NCBI RefSeq assembly: GCF_949987515.2
Contig: NC_082683.1
Location: 101,295,918-101,359,917 of the forward strand
DNA: 64,000 nt
Direction of reading: 5' to 3'
From: Delphinus delphis
Lineage: Eukaryota; Chordata; Mammalia; Artiodactyla; Delphinidae
This document shows, in pieces, positions 35,531 through 46,599 of the stretch (position 1 is its first letter; each line of letters starts with the position of its first letter). Below the pieces are notes generated by a model. The model worked only from the letters and a program-made list of their open reading frames with translations. It was not told the DNA's origin and did not search any database. A program made the position numbers and the translations under genes.

Positions 35531-35744
35531 AAGCACTGTATCTTCTAAGGGTCCTGCTTTGCGTGGATAATTACGTACACTGACATTGTTCTAAGAACTG
35601 TGCTGACCACCCCTAAATCTGTGTCTTCAGCAGAAGTTCCTGAGTTTCAGGCTTGTGTTTTTGACGGGTGGCTTCATAACTATGACTAGAAATAGACACA
35701 CAGATTCACCGTGGTCATCTCTGAATCTCTGTACCTCATCTTCA

Positions 35745-35978
35745 ACCCCCTCTTATTCAGGGGAGGGTCAGTCTTTTTTTGTGCTATTCAGGCCTTCAAC
35801 TGATTGAAAGAGGCCCACCCACGGTATGGAGGGCAATCCGCTTTACTCCATCTATCAGTTTAAATGTTAAGCTCCTTCAAAAACACCTTCACACAGACAC
35901 CAGGATAACATTTGGCCAAATATCTGGGCATCCCATGGCCCTGTCAAGTTGACACGTAAAATTAAGTAAGCATCACAA
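35745..35978 (-). mobile_element. MLT2-like LTR (ERV-L), 5' part of the 3' LTR
   Basis: On the minus strand the LTR starts at about 35978 ('tgtgatgcttacttaatttt') and continues through 'gtgtcaacttgaca', 'atctttcaa'-type U3 sequence and 'aggcctgaatagcac'. It breaks off near 35745, so its own 3' half is missing. It lies directly downstream (minus sense) of ERV-L internal sequence, in the position of the 3' LTR. Confidence 0.75.
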
Positions 35979-37131
35979 GGCCACCCTTGTCAACCTGGCA
36001 CCTATCACGTCATCTTAAACCATATGTAATTTCCAAATAAAGACAATAAGAAGGTCATAATTCCACCTCACACGAGACAACTGTCCTATGTACAACTGAA
36101 AAATGCACTAGCTCCTCCCCCAAAAGAGGAAGTAAAGTCCTTGAGTGACATTTACTCTTCTTCTTGATATCTTGTAGCTTAAATACTATGATGTTAAATT
36201 AACAATACTTAAATATGATCATATAAAGTCAATACATGTTATGATTCATGATAAAGGAATAAGACAGGGAAGAAAACAAAAATACTTAATATATGTATTA
36301 TGTATCTTATATATAGATATATATAATAATACAAATTATAATATATATAATATATTTCTTCTTCCACTACTCATTCACTCATCCCATCTTCCTTTTGCTT
36401 CACGGTAGGGTGACCCAAACCTTCATTCCTGAAGGGTCTGAGCCATTCATAGTCCTGCCTGGATTGGGTAGCTGTCGTTTTCCATTGATCTTAATCACAG
36501 GGCATGGTAATATTTTAAAACACCCTAAGGAATCTCCCATAGTCCCGACATATTCCTCTTTACCGCCCTTGTGGAGTCGCAGTCCAATCTCTCTTTGATA
36601 GTCGGGCTCAGTCACATAAGTCAGCACAGTAACTCCCTTCTCTGCCTGTTGATTCAGAGGCATGAGGAGCTCTAAGTGACTGAGCGGAAGTCTTAACTCT
36701 CAGTTTAATGGAATCATTGTTGTGTCTTCTGGGGCAAGCATTCCTCCCTCTGGAACGAAGACCTCTATGCCAGCAGAGCATAAGGTCATGGGAACAGGAA
36801 GCAAAAATTTTGCTAGTGGTTCACTAGGAGTCATCGTGAGGGGTGACGCTCCCATTCCCACCCCTTGATGCCTGGACCTGTGAATCTGGGCAATGCAAGG
36901 AAGGGCATCATATATTGGGTGCTGATTCGGAGCCTATGTAGCTTTCTGGAGAACCATGCCCCAGTCCTGCAACATATCGCCACCTAGCTGGCACGATAAT
37001 TGAGTCTTCGAGAGGCCATTCCACTGTCGAATCGAGCCATCTGCTTCAGGGTGCTGGTGAACACAGCAAGACCGGTGAATTCCACAAGCACGTGCCCATC
37101 GCCGCACTTCCTCCTGCCTCACTGCCTTCAA
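35979..37131 (-). pseudogene. ERV-L internal remnant: integrase end and dUTPase-like region of pol
   Basis: This is a relic of an endogenous retrovirus of the ERV-L group on the minus strand. A 65-codon open stretch (37131-36934) resembles the C-terminal part of ERV-L integrase. Further along the strand an 87-codon stretch (36663-36400) resembles the dUTPase domain that ERV-L encodes after integrase. The sequence between them (36930-36670) carries stops but keeps the same order. The tail 36390-35979 resembles the ERV-L 3' untranslated end leading into the LTR. Gag, protease, reverse transcriptase and most of integrase are missing, and frames are broken several times. It cannot make a functional protein. 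The assignment is from family memory and should be checked by translated search. Confidence 0.75.
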
Positions 37132-37136
37132 ACTGG

Positions 37137-37424
37137 GACATCAGTGTTTTCCTGCCTTCGGACTCAAACTGAAACAGCAGCTCTTCCTGGGTTTTAAGAC
37201 TGCCGGCCTTCACACAGGGGCTACACCATTAGCTCTCCTGGGGCTCCAGCTTGACAACTGCTGATCTGGGCCTTCTCAGCCTCCATAATCACGTGAGCTA
37301 ATCCCTTACAATTAAAAAAAAAAAAAAGAGTGTGTGTGGGGCGGGGATAGATAGATGGATAAATAGTAAATAGATATAAATATCTCCTGTTGCTTCTGTT
37401 TCTCTGGAGAACTAATACAGATTT
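37137..37424 (+). mobile_element. MLT2-like LTR 3' portion in plus orientation (inverted relative to provirus)
   Basis: 'ttcggactcaaactgaaaca', 'cagcctccataatcacgtga', a variable A-rich and GATA-rich part, and the end 'ttctctggagaactaataca' read as the 3' two thirds of an MLT2-type LTR on the plus strand. The flanking ERV-L internal sequence is on the minus strand, so this piece is inverted or is a separate insertion. Confidence 0.65.
37309..37380. repeat. A-run plus GATA-like microsatellite within the LTR
   Basis: A run of A, then 'gagtgtgtgtggggcgggg', then 'atagatagatgg' and related units. LTRs of this group often carry a variable simple repeat here. Confidence 0.85.
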
Positions 37425-37428
37425 TGGT

Positions 37429-37727
37429 TTTCGGAGTAATGTTTGACCAAATAGCTGAGCACCCTATGACCCAGTAGAGTTGATATATAAAATTAATCAT
37501 CAGGGCTTCCCTGGTGGCGCAGTGACTGAGAGTCCGCCTGCCGATGCAGGGGACACGGGTTCGTGCCCCGGTCTGGGAAGATCCCACATGCCGCAGAGCG
37601 GCTGGGCCCGTGAGCCATGGCCGCTGAGCCTGCGCATCCAGAGCCTGTGCTCCGCAACGGGAGAGGCCACAACAGTGAGAGGCCCGCGTACCGAAAAAAA
37701 AAAAAAAAAATTAATCATCACAACACT
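37429..37727 (-). mobile_element. MLT2-like LTR 5' end, split by a SINE
   Basis: 37437-37502 matches 35911-35978 position for position ('tttgaccaaatagctg..caccc' versus 'tttggccaaatatctg..catcc'). It is therefore the 5' start of the second LTR in the same minus orientation. A short CHR SINE (37503-37708) separates it from its last bases at 37709-37727. Confidence 0.7.
37503..37708 (+). mobile_element. CHR-type SINE, short form, inside an ERV-L LTR
   Basis: A complete short element. The target duplication 'aattaatcatca' is at 37491-37502 and 37709-37720. It shows a young SINE nested in an ancient LTR. Confidence 0.96.
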
Positions 37728-37827
37728 TTTTCCTTCTTTTAGGCACCACCATATTCCCAAACCATACTAGAAAACCTGAATTCTCCTTTAGACTGTCTTC
37801 TTCCTGACCCCTCAGACTACATTGGTT

Positions 37828-38020
37828 GAAATCATGGCTCTACCATTTACTAGCTGTGTAAACTTAGGGAAGTTACCTAACCTCTCCGGGCCTCAGTCTA
37901 CTCATATGAAAAGACATTTAATAACACCTACCTCATAAGGTTGTTTTGAGATTTAAAGGATATTCCTTGATATCCTTGATATTCAAGGAGCTTAGAAATG
38001 TCTAACGCCTAGTAAAGGGC
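37828..38020 (+). mobile_element. MIR SINE
   Basis: 'tctaccatttactagctgtg', 'gggaagttacctaacctctc' and 'aaggttgttttgagatttaa' match MIR closely. Confidence 0.88.
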
Positions 38021-38060
38021 TAAATGTTTATTAAATAAAATAAATTTTATAAATAAATCC

Positions 38061-38182
38061 AGGGACTTCCCTGGTGGTCCAGTGGTTAAGACTCAGTGCC
38101 TCCACTGCAGGGAGTGCGGGTTCGACCCCTGGTTGGGGAACTAAGATCCCACATGCTGTGCGGCGTGGCCAATAAATAAATA
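38061..38182 (+). mobile_element. tRNA-Glu-derived SINE, very short (CHR-1-like) form
   Basis: The head 'agggacttccctggtggtcc' and 'ggttcgacccctggttgggg' end at 'gcgtggccaataaataaa'. This is a different subfamily from the other 15 copies, about 120 bp. Flanking 'aaataaatcca' and 'agtaaatcca' probably mark the target duplication. Confidence 0.88.
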
Positions 38183-38214
38183 AGTAAATCCATGTAAAGA
38201 CTACGGGACAGCAG

Positions 38215-38700
38215 ATAAAAAAATCTTTGAAGCAGAGAAAAGAGAAATTGGCTCTAAAATTGACAATTAAACAGATAAGTGTCTGCTCAAAGACAATAAT
38301 GAACAACAGAATATAGTGGAATTATATCTTTAATTTGCTGAGAGAAAAAATAACTAGGATTCTACAACAATAAAAAATATTTTTCAAATACAAAGGTTAA
38401 CTAAATTAATTTTGAGGCAAACAAAAACTGAAGGAGTTGACCACCAAAGACCATCACTAAAAAGAAATCCAGAAGGAAGAAAAATTATTCCCGAAGAAAT
38501 ATCTGATATGTGGGGAAGAATAATGAGAAAATAAAATAGTAAAGATGTGAGTAAATCTAAGTAATATTGACTATATAGTACAGCAATAATGATAACGCCT
38601 TATGAAATAGAAAAGGAGAACAGTAATAGCATGACAATAGCAGAGAAAGTATGTGAGCCTTAAGCACTTTAGGGGAGGGGGGTAATTTGGAAGGAGGAGG
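38215..38700 (+). mobile_element. Probable L1M 5'-region fragment
   Basis: A-rich sequence with 'ccatcactaaaaagaaatcc', 'gaaggaagaaaaattattcc' and 'gtaaatctaagtaatattga' resembles the old L1M region upstream of ORF2. Diverged. Confidence 0.5.
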
Positions 38701-39365
38701 TATCCCTTAGAGGCTTGATAGTGAAAGGAAGGGAGGAAGAAACATTTGAATTTAAGTGTCCTTAGAAACAGAGAGTATCACAGAATCAGAAGCATGCCAC
38801 TAATGATGGCACACACACCACCATTCATCAAAGAACCTGAACTCCATTGTACCAACAGAAGAGGGCACTGTTGAACTAAGAGACGCAGTAAGCCAGCCTC
38901 TCAGCCTGGGTTCCCACCACAGCAGAGTTTGAGACCAGGGCTTGTACGCAGATCACCTGAGAAGTGATCGCGGGGAACAGATGTGAGGGAACGCCATCAA
39001 GCTGGTTACTGCTGTAGGCAACTAGGGCTCAGTCTTGCTGGAGGCCCTCTGTGGAGCCCTGTAGAATACAGCATTGCCTGCCCTAGGGATAGAAGGAGGG
39101 GGTATTTCGTCACTAGTTAAATGTAATTTAATCCCACTGGTTGACATGGCAACCATGGAGGCGTGCTGTTTGGATCTCCCCTCAAGAAAGAATTTGCCAT
39201 TTAGTTGAAAGGAGGGCAGCCTCCCGCTGCAGTGCCCACAGGATTGGCCTTGGCTTTGGAATGAGCTGTGTCCTTCTGGGGCAGCATCCAGTTAGTGAGT
39301 GAGCACAGTGGTGGGTCCTAGGACTTTGCCATACACAGTTAGAGAATGTTTTTCTTGTGATGAGA
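38700..39365. other. Unique DNA, nothing recognised
   Basis: Mixed sequence without a credible open frame or repeat. Confidence 0.45.
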
Positions 39366-39369
39366 ACTT

Positions 39370-40005
39370 TTAAGATTTACTCTTAGCAACTGTCAATATG
39401 CAATACAGTATTATTAACTACAGTAGCCATGCTGTACATTACCTCCCCATCACTTATCTACTTTATAACTGGAAGTTTGTACCTTTTGACTTTCTTCACT
39501 TTTTTTGCCCAGCCCACCGATCTGTTCTCTGTATTTATGAGCTTTGGGGTTTTTTGGGGGGGTTGGGGAAGGGGATTCCACATATAAGTGAGATCATGTA
39601 GTGTTTGTCTTTGTCTGACTTATTTCACTTAGCATAATGCCTTCAAGTTCCACCCATGGTGTTGCAAATGGCAATATTTCGTTCTTTTTTATGGCTAAAT
39701 AATATAATACATATTAATATACATATATATTAATTTATATAATATATATTTTATATATCCATTCATCCACTGATGGACACTTAGGTTGTTTCCATAACTT
39801 GGATATTGTAAGTAATGATGCAATGAACTTGGGGACACATATATCATTTCCAGTTAGTGTTTTCATTTTCTTTGAATACATTTCCCAAAGTGGAATTGCT
39901 GGATCATATGGTATTTCTATTTTTAATTTTTTGAAGACCCTCCATGCTGTTTTCCACAGTGACTGTACCAGTTTACATTCCCACACACGGTATCACGTAC
40001 TGTTT
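39370..40005 (-). mobile_element. Old L1M 3' part of ORF2 / 3'UTR, minus orientation
   Basis: The plus strand reads 'gtttgtctttgtctgactta', 'cttaggttgtttccataact', 'tggaattgctggatcatatg' and 'ttccacagtgactgtaccag', which is the reverse complement of the L1 ORF2 C-terminus. A minus-strand open piece at 39986-39735 is part of it. A TA-rich expansion lies at 39700-39755. Confidence 0.88.
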
Positions 40006-40049
40006 TTAGCTTTCAGGCTTCAGCAGAAATTCTGACACCACCATAAATG

Positions 40050-40215
40050 TCCAATTCAAGATGAAAAGATGTTCAGCCTCTCTGTAGTCATAGAAATGTA
40101 AATTAAAGCAATAATGAAATATCATTTTTGACTCGTAAGGTTGGCAGAAATTAATAAGAGGAATAACAACCAACTTGGGGCAAGACCTGGAGCAATCCTG
40201 CAGGGAGCTGATGAG
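40050..40215 (+). mobile_element. Old L1 ORF2 fragment, plus orientation
   Basis: 'agatgttcagcctctctgta', 'gaaatgtaaattaaagcaat' and 'aaggttggcagaaattaata' match the L1 segment just upstream of the one at 39.4-40.0 kb, but on the opposite strand. This is either an inverted L1 or two neighbouring fragments. Confidence 0.6.
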
Positions 40216-41780
40216 AATGTGGCTATAATTTTTTTCTTTTCTTTTTTTCATATGGAGAAAGGAGACTTCTGTACCTTGAAAACACTAATTACAGTTCATT
40301 GTGTTTTTTTTTCAAAATCTAATATGCAATATATCAAAGTTTTAATTCTTAAAGCCTAGTTTATCTTAAACCTTCGAGCTCAGCCTACAAATCAGTTTCG
40401 TCTGTACAAATCCAGCAATGAAAAAGAAGTATAAAAATTGTTTCTACTGGCTCTTTGATTAATGCCAATTAACTTAAGGTTAACAGATTAAATCCTTCTT
40501 AAACATTTACTTCATTTATTTTTTAATTAATCACACTTCCTCAGACATTTGAAAGTACAATCACAAATTCAATATATTGGATTCTTCCAGGTAATTGAAA
40601 CTCCTGTCGTGGCAGACTTAACAAGAGAAAAATTATTCTCAGCAATTATGAGAACTGCAAATTAATAAATCAGTCTTGCAAATGTGGTGTGTCAGATTCT
40701 CTTACCCATTTCCAACATCATAAAAACAGAAAAGCAGACAGAGCATATATAAAGCAGTAGAATGATTTCAAGACTTGTTACAAATCCCATACAATATAAC
40801 CCACTGGAAAGAATTCTGCATCCAGTGTTTCATTATATCTATAGTTATTTTATACCTGTCTAGGGTTATAAATTGCTACCTCAGGAAACAAAATTACGAT
40901 CTCAGCTGAATGATTCTATTCCAGCTGCAGGTTTAAAAGTTGACTAATTTTACTGCCTGGTTTGAGATGCGTCTGCACCCTCTTTCTCTATTACTTGCTT
41001 ACCTGTCTCATCGCCTAGGTACTCTAGTACTTTAGTACTTTTTCTAGAGTACTCTGTTGGCACAGGTGGAGGTGATGAGCCTACATGGTGTGGTCACTCC
41101 AGCTAATGGGGCCTCATCCATAACCACAGGCTGGTGAGTTTATACATCCTCATGGGAGAGCCTACCCTCTCCTCCACACCAGGAGGCAGGGAAATGCCAT
41201 GCAAGCCCACCCCTTGAGAATGCATTCTCCCATTTTAGATCAACAAGGAAGCTTCTGTGACGGGCTTTCTTCTCTGTAAAATTTAACTCTTTGTTTACAA
41301 ACAAGTCCTCCTATACTTAGCCAGGGAGTACCAGTGGTAACTCTGCTGTTTATGAATCTTTGGGGAACAAAGTCCTTTCCTATCAAAGTCAGCCATGGTT
41401 GAAACACAAATAGATATACACGCCCCTCATAAATTTTGTTGGCATATCATACAGTTTGCCAATGGTCCTCTTCTCCCTTCCCTATTCATCCCAGGTGGAG
41501 TCACAGACATCCTCCACCGGCCTTCCTAGTTTCTCCACTCCCCTGCCTGTCATCTGGGGGCTAAGAGTAGGTCTTGTCTACATGGACCCAATACTTGGCC
41601 ACCAGGGATGAGCCCAAACAGGTTCAATTAGCAATTGATCCTACTGCTGCCTTGCTGGTATGTCCAGGGCCAGGCTTCCATCTCCACTGCCAGCAAAACT
41701 CACTACTAAAACACCGAAACCCTCCCCTAGTCCCCAGCCTCCTTGGGTGGGACCTTCCCCTCCTATACCAGTGCTTCTTC
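40216..41780. other. AT-rich unique DNA, nothing recognised
   Basis: No repeat or gene was recognised. A 9-bp stem with a 16-base loop (41019-41027 with 41044-41052) is the only structure noted. Confidence 0.4.
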
Positions 41781-41784
41781 AAGG

Positions 41785-41895
41785 GTGGCACAGGATCACT
41801 TGAAGCAGACTCATTTGAGGTGTTTGCTAAGATGCAGAATCCCAGGCCACATCCCACACATACTGAATCTCTGGGGATGGACATAGCACTCCTTC
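41785..41895 (+). mobile_element. MER5A-like remnant
   Basis: 'gtttgctaagatgcagaatc', 'ccaggccacatcccacacat' and 'actgaatctctggggatgga' match the MER5A core. Confidence 0.65.
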
Positions 41896-42186
41896 AGTTT
41901 GAAAAGTGATTCTTCCACACACCAGAGTTTGAGCGCCTTCGATCGTCCTTGTCTCTGCCTTCCTTGGACCAATGGAGGTGGCATCCGATTCCCCGCTGTG
42001 AATGGCGTGGACCTAGGGCTCTGTCGACCCTCTGACCATGGGCCTCACCTCTGACCAGCATGACCCTGGCAAGGAGCCACTTTTTGGGTGTAATTCTCAA
42101 CCATTTTTACTTAGATCCCAGCATGCTCTGTACTCATGGCTTAACTTATATTCTTGCTTAATTTGACTTGACTGCTTTTGTTTTTT

Positions 42187-42393
42187 TGTTTGTTTGTTTT
42201 TTGCGGTACGGGGGCCTCTCACTGTTGTGGCCTCTCCCGTTGCGGAGCACAGGCTTCGGACGCGCAGGCTCAGCGGCCATGGCTCACAGGCCCAGCCGCT
42301 CCGCGGCATGTGGGATCTTCCCGGACCGCGGCACGAACCCGCGTCCCCTGCATCGGCAGGCGGACTCTCAACCACTGCGCCACTAGGGAAGCC
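42187..42393 (-). mobile_element. CHR-type SINE, short form, perfect target duplication
   Basis: Reverse-complement short CHR, from a T-rich tail and 'gcggtacgggggcctctcac' to 'ccactagggaagc'. The 15-bp target duplication 'ctgcttttgtttttt' is at 42172-42186 and 42394-42408. Confidence 0.96.
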
Positions 42394-42994
42394 CTGCTTT
42401 TGTTTTTTATTGCATGATAATTTATTCCATAAGTGCCCCCCTTTTGATAACTTGAAATACTAACGACACGGTTTAATTTCTCTCTTAGCAAGTGAAGTTT
42501 CTGCCTCATTAGGACACTCTCTGAGGGGCCACCCATCACAGACTGGCGGGTTTCAGGCCAAAGAACTGTTTCCTTCAGTTAGTTGTAGAACTGGAAGCCT
42601 TTCAGGCAGGGAAACAGCCTCCTTTAGGAAAGGCAGTCAATTCTCTTAGGAACATGGAGCTTTCAGGTTTGAGCTGCAAGGTGAACAGGCCACTCAGCAG
42701 CTGGGATGGCCAGGCTCCTGAAGAGCAGGGGTGGGCAGTCCACTCTTTCTTGCTCTGGGCAGCAATGCAAAACCCATCTTTTGCCCCTTCTACTCTGAAG
42801 AGTAGCACCCACATCCTTCCAGATGGGCTCTCACCCCCGCCCTTAGCACCTGCCTCTGTGGGTTCTAACCCTCAGGATCTTTCCTCTGCCTCCCAGGTAG
42901 ATAACTGATAGATGGACCCACACAGGTTATGGATGGTTTTCTGCGTTACCTCTTCTAATCTGAATCTCCACGAGACACGCACAGAGCCATGATG

Positions 42995-43080
42995 TGTCAG
43001 ACCTTAAGATGATCTGGTCCAACTCCTCCTCCACGGACAAACAGATGAGCTCAAAGCAGACAGTCATCTGAAAAAACACA
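42995..43080 (-). mobile_element. MIR3-like fragment
   Basis: 'aagatgatctggtccaactc' followed by 'ggacaaacagatgagctcaa' resembles the reverse complement of the MIR3 3' part. Short and diverged. Confidence 0.5.
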
Positions 43081-43224
43081 TACTAGGAAGGGGTGGGGCC
43101 TAGATGTGAACTGTCAGAGCCCTGCCCTCCTTCCAGTGCCTTCTTTATGCCCCCCTACAGACATACCTACATGGAGAGAAAGAAGGGATGGTCCCGAGAC
43201 ACTGCCCTACCTCCCTCTGTCCAC

Positions 43225-44195
43225 TGCTCCCTCCAGCCTTAACCTCTTCTCTGCATGCCAGACTCAGGCATCCATCTGTCTGCTGACAGCTCCTCTTGGG
43301 TGTCCAACAAACACGTCCAAAACCAACTTGTAGCCCAGCACCTTCAATTTCCTCATTTCAGTAACTGGCACGTCTGTCCTTCCAGTCGCTCAAGTCAAAC
43401 ACCTTGTAGTCCCCCTTGCTGTCCCTCTTATACCACATTCCATTCACCAGCACATCCTGTGGCCTCCACTTTCTACCCAGGATCTGATCTCTTCTCACCA
43501 GCCACACAGTTGGACCTAGACAACATTTCCTTACATCACCATGGCTCCCTGAACGGTCTCCCAATGTCTACACCTTTCCCCTTCCTGCAATCTACACTCC
43601 ACACAGCACCCCGGGTGAACATGGGCCACCCCTCTCTTATGACCCTCCCACGGCTCCATCTCAGGGTAGAAGCTGTGGTTCTCATGGGCCCACAAGTCCT
43701 ACAGGACATATAACACCCTCGGCCCCTCTTCCTCTCCCATGGCTCCTGTCCACACTCTGCTCAGGCCACCCTGGCCTCCTTGCCCTCCCTCATCCCTCAC
43801 ACTTGCCCAGCCTGCCACCGGCTCCAGACCTTTGTTCACTCTTTTCTCCTCTACCAACTGTCTCCCCAATATCTTTGGCACTCACATCCTCACTTCCTTC
43901 AGGCCCTGCTCAAATATCACTTCAAGGAAGAGGCATTTGAACACCCCATATAAAACTGGAATGATGCCCCTTCCCCATACTCCCTACCCCCTTGCTCTGT
44001 TGTTCCCTGGAGCACTTACTATCTGACATACTTTATATTTACCTGTTTATTTACTTTTTTATCACCTTGTTCTACAATACGAGCTCCATGATGGTGGGGA
44101 ATTTGCCCTGTTCACTGTTGAATGCCCGGCATGTAGAGGGGTGCCTGGCACTTAGTAGGTGCTCAATAAATATTTGGTGAACGAATGGGTGAATG
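43225..44195 (+). mobile_element. L2 (LINE-2) 3' half, long and nearly continuous
   Basis: In order: 'caacaaacacgtccaaaacc', 'cagtcgctcaagtcaaacac', 'ctgaacggtctcccaatgtc', 'tcaggccctgctcaaatatc', 'ctgacatactttatatttac', 'gagctccatgatggtgggga' and 'gtgctcaataaatatttggt'. This is the L2 ORF2 end and 3'UTR to its terminal repeat, about 970 bp. Open frames here, such as 152 codons at 43255-43713, are decayed L2. Confidence 0.88.
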
Positions 44196-44214
44196 GGTGA
44201 TTCTTGTGGGATAT

Positions 44215-44420
44215 GCTGTGTGAGGCATTTTATGTTCACCATCTCACTTCATCCTCACATACCTGTAAGTGGGTATCATTGTCCTCATTTTACAGACGAG
44301 GGAATGAATGCTCAGAAGGCTTAAAGACTAAAAACAAAAGGTTCGCAGCGCTCATCGCTGGTCATTGGTAGGGTGAGGATTTAAACTCAGTTCTAATGGA
44401 TTCAAAGCCCATGCTGTTCA
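44215..44420 (-). mobile_element. MIR SINE
   Basis: 'tcctcattttacagacgagg' and 'gggtgaggatttaaactcag' match the reverse complement of MIR. Confidence 0.75.
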
Positions 44421-44429
44421 CATAAAACC

Positions 44430-45654
44430 AAACCAAAGGAATCAAACATATCACCCTTCTTAGATTTGCATTTTAAAAGACATGGTATGGAGGACATGGT
44501 AAAGTATTGAATCCCTAATCGTGGGATTTCATCCACTCTAGCATTAGACCTTCCGCGACCCCTCAAGCCATTCACCTAAGTGTGCCTACCCTGTCTGCGC
44601 CTCTGTCTGCAGCAGGGGCAACCTCACTGGGTCCCTTTTCATGCAGCGGGCTTGGAAGAGCATCCCCAGCAAGAGCTGTCATCGTTACCCTGCTGCACTA
44701 ACTCTGTCTCATTTGTAGCTAGGCACTTACGTCACCAAAACATTAGCACTGATGGATGAGATGATGAGATGCATCTCTCCAGGGCTGCTCTAGAATTGTG
44801 ATAAAATGAGCAAGCCCATTTTTGCCTGCCTCTGCTCCCCTCTGAGTGCCCTCTGAGCCATCCCTCACCTTTGCTGGGGTGCCCTCCTCCTGCCAGTCAC
44901 ACCCAGAGCCTTACTTTCATTTCACATACACAATGCACACTGTTGCCCTCATCACTCTCTTGGATGGACACACACACACACATATACACACAGAGTTGTT
45001 TCCCCCTATCTTCAGCTTTGGAAGGCAGACCTGAGGGCATTTTGTGAGAGTCAGACAGGGCATTAGAGGTTCAGGCAACACCTTCAAGAAGTCAATAATG
45101 TCAGGAAAGGGAGGAGTGTGTTTGAAAAACAGCAAGGAGGCTAGTGTGTCTGCATCGTGGAGGGGCATGGAGTAGGCTGGGAGTGGCGGAGAGCACGGCT
45201 GTGAAGGTCAGGGGGGCAGGCGGTGGAGGGGGGGTGTGAGGCATCGTCCTGGATCCTGAGTGTAAAGCAGAGTTGTGGTGGATGCATCAGCACCGTCCTC
45301 CACAGTCCTCTTCCCCTACACTGGGTGGGTCAATTCTTAGCCAGTGATGTTTCAGAAAGCCACCCAGCCAGGCTTTTTGGTTTGGGTTGATAGCTCGATT
45401 CTTGCCTCCGACCGAAGCGTGAATATTTGGACCCTCACCCCTTGGGCAGCGACTATTCCTCATGCTCTCTCACCTCCCAGGGTGCCCAAGCTTTCTGCTG
45501 TCTCATCCTGCCCCTCCATCCCAATGAAGACCTCACAGATTTCTGGTAGCTGAGGAGTCCCAGCATCATCACCTACTAGTCGAGGAGGATAACCTCTCCA
45601 AGATCTCAGTTTCCTTTGTGTGAAATGGGAGACTCACCTCTTCTGGCCATTAAG
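44430..45654. other. Unique DNA with a short (CA)n
   Basis: A short CA/TA repeat is at 44968-44993. Otherwise no repeat or gene was recognised. Short open frames overlap on both strands. Confidence 0.4.
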
Positions 45655-45669
45655 AAAAAGAGTGAATTC

Positions 45670-46017
45670 AGGGACTTCCTTGGTGGTGCAGTGGTTAAGA
45701 ATCCGCCTGCCAGTGCAGGGGACACAGGTTCAATCCCTGGTCCGGGAAGATCCCACATGCCATGGAGCAACTAAGCCCGTGTGCCACAACTACTGAGCCT
45801 GTGCTCTAGAGCCCGTGAGCCACAACTACTGAAGCCCACGTGCCTAGAGCCTAGCCTCTGCAACAAGAGAAGCCACCGCACTGAGAAGCCCACGCACCAC
45901 AATGAAGAGTAGCCCTCGCTCGCTGCAACTAGAGAAATCCCACGTGCAGCAAGGAAGACCCAACACAGCCAAAAAAAATAATATAATAATTTAAAAAGAT
46001 TAAACAAAACTTTTTTT
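45670..46017 (+). mobile_element. CHR-type SINE, long form, perfect target duplication
   Basis: A complete long element with an A/T-rich tail. The 15-bp target duplication 'aaaaagagtgaattc' is at 45655-45669 and 46018-46032. Confidence 0.97.
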
Positions 46018-46315
46018 AAAAAGAGTGAATTCGATGCTAAGAGAATGAGGCTTTCTCTCAGGATGAAGAGAGCTGGAAAGAATGTTATTCCCGTCCTAAC
46101 AATGAGTAAAAGCTAGATAAACTATAAAATTATAACTTTTATAGAGCCCATGAGTGATCTGAGTTCACAAGGCAACTAAGTTAACCAGATTCCAAGGAGG
46201 AACAAGACCCTCAAAGGCAAGGTGGGACACACACAGTGTCTCTCTTTTGGCAGAGCCTGGGAGAAAGATGAGGCTGCTAAACAAACAAGTAAAAAGTAAA
46301 CTAAAAGCTTAACAA

Positions 46316-46505
46316 GGGCTTCCCTGGTGGTGCAGTGGTTGGGAGTCCGCCTGCCGATGCAGGGGACACGGGTTCGTGCCCCGGTCCGGGAAGATCCCAC
46401 ATGCCGCGGAGCGGCTAAGCCCGTGAGCCATGGCCGCTGAGCCTGCGCGTCCGGAGACTGTGCTCCGCAGCGGGAGAGGCCACAACAGTGAGAGGCCCGC
46501 GTACT

Positions 46506-46547
<42 letters not shown>
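46316..46547 (+). mobile_element. CHR-type SINE, short form, with 40-base poly(A)
   Basis: A complete short element ending in 40 consecutive A residues (46508-46547). The tail continues straight into a TA microsatellite, so the right target-site copy has been blurred. Confidence 0.95.

Positions 46548-46598
<51 letters not shown>
46547..46598. repeat. (AT)n/(AC)n microsatellite grown from the SINE tail
   Basis: About 23 AT units followed by 'acacacaa'. SINE and LINE tails are common starting points for such repeats. Confidence 0.95.
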
Positions 46599-46599
<1 letters not shown>

